From Locusta migratoria (Eukaryota; Arthropoda; Insecta; Orthoptera; Acrididae): DNA of 64,000 nucleotides. The translations under genes were made by a program, and so were the position numbers. The notes below the pieces were generated by a model, which was given only the letters and a program-made list of their open reading frames with translations, did no database searches and was not told the DNA's origin. The DNA lies in NCBI GenBank assembly GCA_026315105.1, contig CM048745.1, positions 742,261,006-742,325,005 of the forward strand, in the 5' to 3' direction. How positions within the stretch are numbered: the first letter of the stretch is position 1; each line of letters opens with the position of its first letter. Positions 55,440 to 64,000 of the stretch are shown here, in pieces.

Positions 55440-56350
55440 AAAATGTGGTTCGGTCTTGGGTCCCTTGCTGTTCTTAATATATATTAATGACTTCCCATTC
55501 TACATTCACGAAGATGGTGAGCTAGTACTTTTTGCTGATGATACAAATATAGCTATCACACCTGACAAAAAGGAATTAACTGATGAAATTGTAAATGATA
55601 TCTTCCAGAATATTATTAAGTGGTTCTCTACAAATGGACTCTCATTAAACTTTGATAAAACCCAGTATATACAGTTTCATACAGTAAATGGCATGACACC
55701 ATTAATAAATTGCATTGCATTGACGAGGGACTGAATTGTAAGATGGTGGTTTTTGGAAGGGGCTAAACAGCGACGGTTATCAATCTGAACTGGAAGAAAC
55801 ATATTGATCTCCTGAAACGTTTGAGTTCAGCTACTTATGCTATCAGAGTCACTGCAAAATTTGGTGATATACATCTACGTAAATTAGCTTACTACGCCTA
55901 TTTTCATTCACTGCTTCCATATGGGGATCATATTCTGGGGCAACTCAACATTGAGTAAAAAAGTATTCATTGCACAAAAGTGTGTAATCAGAATAATTGC
56001 TGGTGCCCACCCAAGAGCACCCTGCAGACATTTATTTAGGGATCTTCACTGTAGCTTCACAATATATATATTCACTCAAGAACTTTGTTGTTAATAATCC
56101 GACCCATTTCAAAAGTAATAGCAGTGTGCATAGCTACAACACTAGGAGAAAGGATGATATTCACTATTCAAGGTTAAATCTAACGTTAGCTCAGAAAGGC
56201 GTGAATTATGCTGCCACAAAAGTCTTTGGTCACATACCGAGTAGCATCAAAAGTCTGACAAATAGCCAACTAGTATTTAAAAAGAAATTAAAGTAATTTC
56301 TGAATGGCAACTCCTTCTACAATGTAGATGAATTTTTAGATAAAACTTAA
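55440..56350 (+). mobile_element. LINE, RT end and C-terminal part
   Basis: GPLLFLIYINDFPFYI and LVLFADDTNIAITPDKK hold the RT boxes (FADD intact). Then FSTNGLSLNFDKTQYIQF, IFWGNSTLSKKVFIAQKC in another frame, and LTLAQKGVNYAATKVFGHIP with SIKSL. This is a CR1/Jockey-group layout, different from the family at 23.2 kb. Both ends are incomplete. Confidence 0.78.
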
Positions 56351-58090
56351 AAATAAATAAAAACAAAAAACAAAAAATTCTTAAAATATTGATTGTCAAG
56401 TTGTAACGTTTCTGCTATGTTTCACACTCCTAAAAATCAGTTGCCAACATAGAAACACGAAATATTTGACACCTAAAGTAAAACTTCATTACCGGACATG
56501 TAAAATATCACATTTTCGCCTTCTGTTTGAAATTCTATTAACACTATTAGTAAAACGCTTTTAAGAAATAGTACGTTGATTTAAATATAACTTTGGCTGA
56601 CCTATTACGTAATTTTCAGTTTTTAATACTTTCGTAAAAAAATAGCTGCAAACACTAAAAATGCATTACACTTAGTTTCGGAAATTGCTGAACCTATATA
56701 GATACTAATTTGTATAAAAACAACAATACTACATGTTATAACTATTGCACAACATGATTTCATATATACCTTTTGTTTAAATAAATTAGGGCAGACCATA
56801 TTTTATATATCACTGGATCCTAAATTAAATACTGATAATTTTTCATGCACAAAAATTAATAATCCGTTTGGTACTAAGAAACTATCTTCGAAATTAACAA
56901 AACTATGACAACCATATACAAATCCGTATTAATAAATAATTTGACCGCAAACTGAAACTCATTAAAATTCCATGTCACAATAATATTACGCCTACACAAT
57001 ATTGGCAAAACAAATATGTGTGCATTTCGAAAACACACATAATGTAAATAATTTGAGCACAGTAAACACTAGTCAAAAGGATGACTTTAAATTTGTGTAC
57101 CACATTAAATACAAATTTCATGAAACTAGTACATATATTGAGATAAATAGTCAAAGCTTAAATGTAATGATTTAATTTCTGTATTTTGGCATATTTAATG
57201 TAAAAGAATATTGTTTCATTGTGAATTACAAAACTTTGTCATCAATCTTATTACGTGGTTACGTAGAAAGATGTTTGAGAGAAACCATTGTTTAGTTAGT
57301 CTTCTATAGAGTGTTCTAGCAGCTACAAGCCTGTAAGCAGTTCTGTTGGCTTGCCGCTGCATCTTTTGATTGTTAAATAATGTGATTGCTTTGAACGTTG
57401 TTTAAGTGGAAATAAAATCGTTTCCATATCAACTGACATGGTTTTAATTTACGAAAAGATCCTGTAAAATCAAATGTTTTAGTGAATGCCGAAGACAGCT
57501 CACAACGCAAATGGACTTCAGCCAGCATATAAGTTCAACTTCACCTACAGTGGAATGACTTTGTTATAAACTGTGAACTAATAAAAATTTCCGTAATTCA
57601 GGAAAATGTTAGGGCTCAGTTTGAGTCATTCCGAAAAGGTGTGCCGGACGTTAGAAAGTGTAGACAACATTTACTAAACTGACACGTTCCACATCATTAC
57701 GTAATGTATATATGATCTATGGAACAAGTATTAATCTAATCTGAACTTGTAGTGCCACAGTAGCGTCAAGCCTCCAGCGGCATAATGTGATAATGTTCGC
57801 AATGAAATATTCACTTCTCGAGAATAATTATTTTACTGACCGGATAAGAGTACACACAAGAACCTGTCAGTCGACCAAACACTTTTTTAATCCCGTGGCA
57901 TTACAAAAGCATGCCGGGTACAGCTAGTGTAATATAAAGCATAGTTACGAATTCGATTATTTTTATCCCCTAAATTATGTACGGATAATACAATTTTGGA
58001 AACACGGCACACAGTTCGGCACGCGGTATTTAGGGGGGTTGAAGACGGACATTCCGTCCTATCTCCTTGTTGCAGTTGGTCGTGCACAAT
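56351..58090. other. AT-rich, mostly unassigned; possible LINE 3' end near 57.68-57.74 kb
   Basis: Very AT-rich. CTATGGAACAAGTATTAATC and TAATCTGAA (57718-57747) resemble the 3' terminus of a LINE with a short repeat tail. No coding sequence recognised. Confidence 0.45.
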
Positions 58091-58095
58091 TTATA

Positions 58096-59395
58096 CAAAG
58101 GGTGTTCAAAAAGTTTTGTACAGTCTTCTCCAATTTCTTATATTTTTCAGGAAGAGATTGACATTTTTTGTGAACATGTTTGGAACATTTAGATATAAGT
58201 TGGCATATAAAAGTATTTTCTTTTATTTACAGGTGAGCCATAACGGACCGTGAAGTAGATGTCAGGTTGCGACAACGGTCGGTGATGGAGTTCCTCTTCA
58301 AGACCAGCGATAACTCTGCCACATCGATCCACAGGAAGTTGCTCCCTGTTTATAGGGAGGACACAGAGGATCGCAGCAGTATGCAGCGGTGGTTGCAGAG
58401 GTTTAAACAAGGTGATTTCTCTCTGCTAGAGAATCCAAGATGCGGTTGGCCATCGAAAGCTGTGACTGATGTGAAGGAGACCATTGGTCAAAATGACAGA
58501 ATTGTGACGACACGACAGCTTGCTGAAATGACTCGTTTGTCATTGGGTAGTGTGGTATCACTGGTACAGTCCCTAGGCTACAGAAAAATCTGTGCACGTT
58601 GGGTGCCTGGATTATTGACAAGAGAAATGAAAACGACGAGGAAAAATGTGTGCGAGGGTCTTACGAATTCCTTTACCAAAGAATGAAAACTGTGTTTCGA
58701 CGGAGTCATTACCCAGGATGAAACATGGTTGTTTTTGTTCAAACCTGAAAGCAAAACCCAATACATGGATTGGCGTCTTCCGGATTCATCTCGGATGAAG
58801 AAACCAAGACTTTCTGAAAGGTGATGACCTCCTTCTTCTGGGCTCAAGGGGGTGTCATTTTCATTCACTTTTCGGAACCTGATACCAACATTAACCGTGA
58901 ACTTTGTCATTGGGCAAGCTGCGATGTGCCAGGAAGACCCACAGACCACAGCGTCAGGTTACGTTCATCATTCTACACGATGAAAATCCAAACCCCATAC
59001 AGCGCTTATGACGCAGGAGAAATCAGGAAAATTGGTTGGAAAATTGTTCCCTATCTTCCCTACAGCCCGGAATTTGCTCCGTTTGATTTTCACCCCTTTG
59101 GTCGCCTGAAGGACCACCTGCGCGGTAAAATATTTGGTAGTGAGAAAGACCATATTTCCTGTGTCGAGCAATGTTTAAAAGTCAGTCCCCAGAATTTTAC
59201 CAAAATGCATTTATATCATGGAAAGAACATTAAGCCAGATGCATCACAGCTGATGTAGGCTACAACGAATAGGCTGAATGTATAGCTAAATGTTCCAAGC
59301 ATTTTCACAAAAAATGTTATTCTACTCCTGCAATAAATAAATAAATAAAAAAAAAAAATAGAGACGACTGTACAAAACGTTCTGAACGCCCTTTG
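58096..59395 (+). mobile_element. mariner-type transposon, 1300 bp
   Basis: Inverted ends CAAAGGGTGTTCAAAAAGTT and CAAAGGGCGTTCAGAACGTT (minus), flanked by TA (58094-58095, 59396-59397). It holds one decayed transposase. Confidence 0.92.
58285..59258 (+). pseudogene. mariner-type transposase, frameshifted
   Basis: The first frame, to 58686, starts at MEFLFKTSDNSATSIHRKLL and holds the HTH parts (MQRWLQRFKQGDFSLLENPR, TTRQLAEMTRLSLGSVVSLV) and RWVPGLLT. After a stop TQDETW carries the first catalytic Asp. The second region (HDEN then PHTA) is broken, and the frame 58821-59258 ends with YSPEFAPFDFHPFGRLKDHL. Three frame changes. Confidence 0.85.
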
Positions 59396-59397
59396 TA

Positions 59398-59892
59398 AAA
59401 TAAAGTACAGTGTACTAGTGTTTATGTGTTTGTATTGCAGACAAATCTACAGATTTCTTCCAATCTTGATGAAATATTGCAGACTTCAAACCAAGAGGAA
59501 GATCACTGAGTTTGTAAGGATCACTGTACAACGCTTAGTTCAGGAGATATGACGTCATAAACAATGAAATGCGCTAGAAACTGCTGCATCACGTGACAAT
59601 GTCTCCTCTTCAACCACTGGACAGATTTCAACCTAATTTGATGGCTGCAAGGATAAGCACCACCTACGTCATAATCAATAAGATGCATGAAAATGAGCCC
59701 ACTGATGCATCAGATTTCTTTGTAATGCACAGAAAATTACAATTGCATTCCAATCTTCATGAAATTTTGTACATTTCGTATTTAAAACTTCATAAAGTTC
59801 GGTACGATGTATGGAAGATATTGCTTTACAACAGATTTCGACACCAATTTATCGTTTTACTCCCATCTTTGTGGAATTTTCCACACTTAGGC
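59398..59892. other. Unassigned sequence
   Basis: An open frame of 110 codons at 59593-59925 is not recognised and overlaps the LINE end. Confidence 0.35.
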
Positions 59893-59894
59893 AT

Positions 59895-61020
59895 CTACAT
59901 GGAATACTCTGCAAATCACATTTAAGTGCCTGGCAGAGGGTTCATCGAACCACCATTATACTATTTATCTCCCATTCCATTCTCGAATAGCGCGCGGGAA
60001 GAAAGAACACCTGCTTCTCTCCGTTCGAATTCTGATTTCCCGTATTTTATTCTGATGGTCATTTATACCTATGTAAGTGGGAGTCAACAATATATTCTTG
60101 CATTTGGAGGAGAATGTTGGCGATTGGAGTTTCGTAAGTAGTCCACACCGCAACAATAAGCGCCGTTGTTGTAATGATTCCCATCCCAGATCCTGTATCA
60201 GTTCCGTAACGCTGCCTCCTCTGTATCGTGACAGTACGAAACGAGCTGCCCTTCTCTGGACTCTTTCGATGTCCTCCGTCAAACCCACCTGACAAGGATC
60301 CCACACTGGAGACCAATACTCCAAAAATGGACGGACAAGCGTGGTGTATGAAGTTCCTTTTGTAGTTCTGTTGCATCTTTTAAAGGTTCTCCCAATAAAA
60401 CGCAGTCTCTGGTTCGCCTTTCCGACGACATTATCTACGTGTTCTTTCCAATTTAAGTCTGAAGCAATAGTAATTCCTAGGTATGTTGTGGAGTTTACGG
60501 CCTTCAATTTTGATTGATTTATCTTGTAAAGAAAGTTTAACGGATTTCTTTTCGTACTCATGTGGACGACTTCACACTTCTCATTATTTAGAGCCTATTG
60601 CCAATTTTTACAAAATAGTGGTGTCTTATTGAGATCGTTCTGCAGTTGGTTTTGATCTTCAGATGATTTTACTAGACGGTAAATGACGGCGTCGTCTGCA
60701 AACAACCTAAGAGAGCTACTTAGATTTTCTCCTAAATCGTTTATGTAAATAAGGAACAGCAGAGGACCAAAAACACTACCCTGTGAAACGCCCGATATCA
60801 CTTCTGTTTTAGTCGACGTCTTACTATCGATTACTACGAACTGTGTCCTCTCTGACAGGAAATCCCCTATTCAATCGCAATTTGGGGCGATGTACCATAA
60901 GTACCCAATTTGATTAAAAGCCGTTTGTGAGGTACGGTGTCAAAAGGTTTCTGGAAATCAAGAAATACGGAATCGATTTGCGATCCCTTCTCGATAGCGC
61001 CCATCACTTCGTATGAATAA
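59895..61020 (-). mobile_element. CR1/Jockey-like LINE, 3' half
   Basis: Minus strand: FLDFQKAFDTVPHKRL (decayed), VSQGSVFGPLLFLIYINDLG, FADDAVIYRL, then a 198-codon open frame (60561-59965) with YLGITIASDLNWKEHVDNVV and VQRRAARFVLSRYRGGSVTE. Close to the copy at 23.2-25.6 kb but with the 13 residues that copy lacks. The 3' end has the shared TGCCTGGCAGAGGGTTCATC. Confidence 0.88.
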
Positions 61021-61445
61021 AGAGTTTGTCCTTCAAAAACAACAGAAAAATCATTGTCGATTTCATAAGATGAATGGCGGAGGGTACCTTACACAGTCGT
61101 CGACACCAATCTATAATTCGATATTAATGTTATTTTACATCCTTTAGCTTTCAAACAAGAGGATCATCGTTGTCTACACAAAATATCTTAAGGTATATGT
61201 TGGAAGACACCAGCCAATAATTTTGGATACCGTTTCATCGTTCGCCATGAAAATTCGTAGCTTCATGTAATTTTTCATAAATAGGGGGAGGAGAGATGAA
61301 GTGAGACAGGCGGAGGAGTAGAAGAAGGAAGGAGACGAGAACAATTGGGTGTCACTTCAACCCGACAAAGGGATTACGAAAATTTATTTTCTCGTAGCCA
61401 CAATTTATAGGAACAAACAGACAACTCGTAAAACCTTCAGTATTG
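61021..61445. other. Unassigned sequence
   Basis: No gene or repeat recognised before the SINE. Confidence 0.4.
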
Positions 61446-61456
61446 CTCCTGAGTTG

Positions 61457-61662
61457 TTCAAAAATGTTCAAATGTTTGTTAAGCTTATGGGACTTAAAAC
61501 TACGGGGTCATCAGTCCCTAAACTTACAAACTACTTATGAACTACCTTATACTAAGGACGGCACAAATATCCATGCCCGAGGGGGAATTCGAACCCCCGA
61601 CCGTAGTGGCCGTGCAGACCGTGACTGTAGCGCCTCAGTCACCTCGGCCACCGCGGCCGGCT
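61457..61662 (-). mobile_element. tRNA-derived SINE, family A, full length
   Basis: Minus copy with an 11-bp target duplication CTCCTGAGTTG (61446-61456 and 61663-61673). Confidence 0.94.
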
Positions 61663-61699
61663 CTCCTGAGTTGCTTCACTCGTAATTAAGCATCCCACA

Positions 61700-62850
61700 T
61701 CACCATCTAGATAAGTACTCTGCAAGTCACATTGAAGTGCATGGCAGAAGGTTCATCGAACCGCTTTTATGATGTTTCTCTACTGTTCCATTCTCTAATA
61801 GCTCGCGGATAAATTAACACGTAAATCTTTCAGTTTTCGATCTGCTTTCTCTTATTTTATTTTGAACATCGCGTCTTCTTGTGTAGGTGGGTGCTAACAA
61901 TATATGTTCGCATTCGAAAGAGAAAGTTCGTGAAAGAAATTTCGCAAATAGATATTGTCGCAACGATAACACTTTTGTTTTAATGATTTCCACCCCAATT
62001 CGTGCATCATTTCCGTGGCACTCTCTCCACTATATCGCGATAATACAGAACGAGCTGCTCTTCTCTGGACTTTCACTAAATCGTCTGCCAGTCCCACTTG
62101 GTGGGAATCCCAGAATGCGAATGAATATTCCAAAATAGGACGCACAAGTGTGATATTGGGCGTTTCTTTAGTAGAACTGTTGTAACTTCTAAGTGTTCTG
62201 CAAGCAAAACGTAGTCTTTAGTTCGCTATCCCTAAAATGTTTTCTATGTGTTCTTTCCAATTTACGTTGTTTGCAACTGTTACTCCTAGGTATTTAGTTG
62301 AATTTACGGCCGGTAGTTTTGACTGATTTATCTTGTAAATGAAGTTTAAGGTGTTTCTTCTAGTGATCATGTGGATGACTTCACACTTCTCATAATTAAG
62401 GGTCAATTGCTATTTTTTGCACCATCCAGATATGTTATCTAAATCATTCTGCAGGTTCTTTTGATCTTCTGGTGACAGCATCAGCCGCGAACAACCTAAG
62501 AGAGCAACTTAGATTGTCTCCTAAATTTTTTACAAAAAAAGGCACAGTAGGGACCCTATAATACTTCCCTGGGGAACGCCAGATATCACTTGTGATCTAC
62601 TCGATGGCGTTCCGTCAATAACAATGTACTGAGTCCTTTGTGATAGGAAATCACGAATCCAATCGCACACCTGTGGCGATTATTCCATAAGCAGGCACTT
62701 TCATTGGAAGACTCTTGTGAGGTACAGTGTCGAAAGCCTCCCGGAAATCTAGAAATACGGAATCTATTTGACATCCTTTGTCGACAGCGTTCATCATACC
62801 ATGTGAGTAAAGAGCTAGCTGTGTTTCACAAGAATGATACTTTCAGATAC
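61700..62850 (-). mobile_element. CR1/Jockey-like LINE, older relative, 3' half
   Basis: Decayed pieces: NFIYKINQSKLPAVNSTKYL with GVTVANNVNWKEHIENILGI, MRPILEYSFAFWDSHQVGLA, VQRRAARSVLSRYSGESATE. It is more diverged than the copies at 23 kb and 60 kb, so it is a different subfamily or an older insertion. Confidence 0.84.
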
Positions 62851-63153
62851 ACAATGCACGAAACATCACTCAGGTGAAATTCAATTACAGCATAAACGTT
62901 ATGGGCAAGAAGCCACACAGTCGCGCTAACTTACGTTTTGTCCGTGGAAATGGCTTGAAGTCAGGTGTAAGGTCGCGTTGGACAGTCTCGTTCGTGGGAG
63001 TTGTGCTATTAATTAACAACACCATACTGAACCCGACACTTTGCTGACATGCTGACACTGGTGAGCATGGGTGTCGAGATCAGCATATTTGCCACAGTTA
63101 GCGGAGGGCCGCAAGTGGATGTCCGCTAAATCGCTGATTGGTTGCTACTGTAT
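62851..63153. other. Unassigned sequence
   Basis: No feature recognised. Confidence 0.4.
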
Positions 63154-63155
63154 TA

Positions 63156-63851
63156 CGAGGCGCGTCCAGAAAGTAAGTTCCGTTTGGTTATATATAACAA
63201 ACGGGTACAGACGCAGAAAAAATATTGATTGTACAAAAATCTACAACTGCTAAACTACTTTTCTACATATATTCCGAAATTTTGTAGACAATTGTCATAA
63301 CATGGCACAAGGTTATGTGTGCGTTTTTCATAGAATGTTGTCGCCTGTGTATTCAACCATGTGGTAACATGTTCTTTCAGCTCGTCATCATCGTTGAAGC
63401 GTTGTCCACCAAGGACAGATTTTAGGTGTAAGAAGAGGATTACTGTCAAAAGATTTTTTTTTCACGATAATGCCTGACCTCACACACCGAATGTGACCAA
63501 GCAATTCTCACGGAAATTTCAGTGGTACCTGTTTGATCATCCTCCATACAACTCGAACCTCTCTCCTAGCGACTTTCAACTCTTCTTACACCTAAAATCT
63601 GTCCTTTATGGTCAACACTTAAACAATGATAAAGAGCTGTTACCACATGATTGAATACACAGGCGGCAACCTTCTGTGAAGGATGCATGCAAAAACTTGT
63701 GGCACCCTATGACAAGTGCCTACAAAATTTCGGCAGTTATGTGGAAAAGTAGTTTAAGAGTTGTAGAATTTTGTGCAATAAAAATTTCTTCTGTATCTGT
63801 GTACAATTTCATTTTATTACCAAACGGAACTTACTTTCTGGACACGCCTCG
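63156..63851. mobile_element. Palindromic mariner derivative with two inverted transposase C termini
   Basis: Ends CGAGGCGCGTCCAGAAAGTA and CGAGGCGTGTCCAGAAAGTA (minus), flanked by TA within TATTA on both sides. The minus strand of the left half encodes FLHLKSVLGGQRFNDDDELK and YDNCLQNFGIYVEK; the plus strand of the right half encodes LSPSDFQLFLHLKSVLYGQH and, in another frame, YDKCLQNFGSYVEK. Both are the end of a mariner transposase. Thus each arm is the 3' part of one mariner, in opposite orientation; the 5' half is gone. Confidence 0.88.
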
Positions 63852-63853
63852 TA

Positions 63854-64000
63854 TTAACCAATCTAAACCAGATCGAACATCTACGTCAGAGCCGTCCGGA
63901 AATTCTGCACATGTCTCCGCTCATGTAGGGGTCGGCAGAAGTAAAACTGCAGAAACGACTCAACAAATCTATATTTTCAATACGGGTGTTATCAGACATA
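63854..64000. other. Unassigned sequence
   Basis: No feature recognised up to the window edge. Confidence 0.4.

Overview
This window looks like insect nuclear DNA, most probably from a large-genome orthopteran (grasshopper or locust type). The grounds are very sparse host coding sequence, introns of 6 to 13 kb filled with transposons, abundant tRNA-derived SINEs, and deep layers of RTE-like, CR1/Jockey-like and Jockey LINEs, Penelope-like elements, Tc1/mariner and hAT transposons and a Helitron. The species call is inference; I see no bacterial, plasmid or phage features.

Host gene. The only host coding sequence I can support is one cytochrome P450 of the CYP4-clan type on the minus strand. 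Three consecutive internal exons are visible at 26027-25793, 12634-12408 and 5945-5727. All junctions are phase 0 with good splice sites, and the protein reads on from helix C/D through helix G to the I-helix motif AGTDT and beyond. Exon A carries a 7-bp tandem duplication and exon B a one-base homopolymer deficit, so the gene as written is frameshifted twice. The first and last exons (heme-binding Cys, ExxR) are not in the window.

Layout. 1-5700: hAT-like non-autonomous element, foldback element, SINEs and an RTE-like LINE end. 5727-26027: the P450 gene, its introns occupied by a Helitron inside a CR1-like LINE, Penelope-like elements (8.1-8.7, 15.7-16.4, 20.3-22.6 kb), a near full-length RTE-like LINE (9.4-12.2 kb), a Jockey-like LINE (16.6-18.3 kb), a long-TIR Tc1/mariner relative (18.36-20.25 kb) and a nearly intact CR1-like LINE (23.2-25.6 kb). 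26-31 kb: two mariners, one inside an RTE-like LINE and one carrying a SINE. 31.5-36.2 kb: RNase H-bearing and Jockey-type LINE remains plus a palindromic tRNA-like element with 13-bp target duplications. 36.2-48 kb: mostly unique AT-rich DNA with a second long-TIR transposon, a MITE, palindromes and TA-rich inverted repeats. 48-56.3 kb: LTR-retrotransposon scrap, a SINE split by a LINE, and a hAT transposase gene split by an RTE-like LINE. 56-64 kb: a mariner, two CR1-like LINE copies and a palindromic mariner derivative.

Nesting order, target-site duplications and near-perfect empty sites allow the insertion history to be read at many points. Every transposase or reverse transcriptase seen here is broken. 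I found no evidence of an undescribed multi-gene system. The most unusual structures are the inverted tRNA-like modules, the palindromic mariner, and hammerhead-ribozyme-like motifs at the 3' ends of Penelope-like elements.
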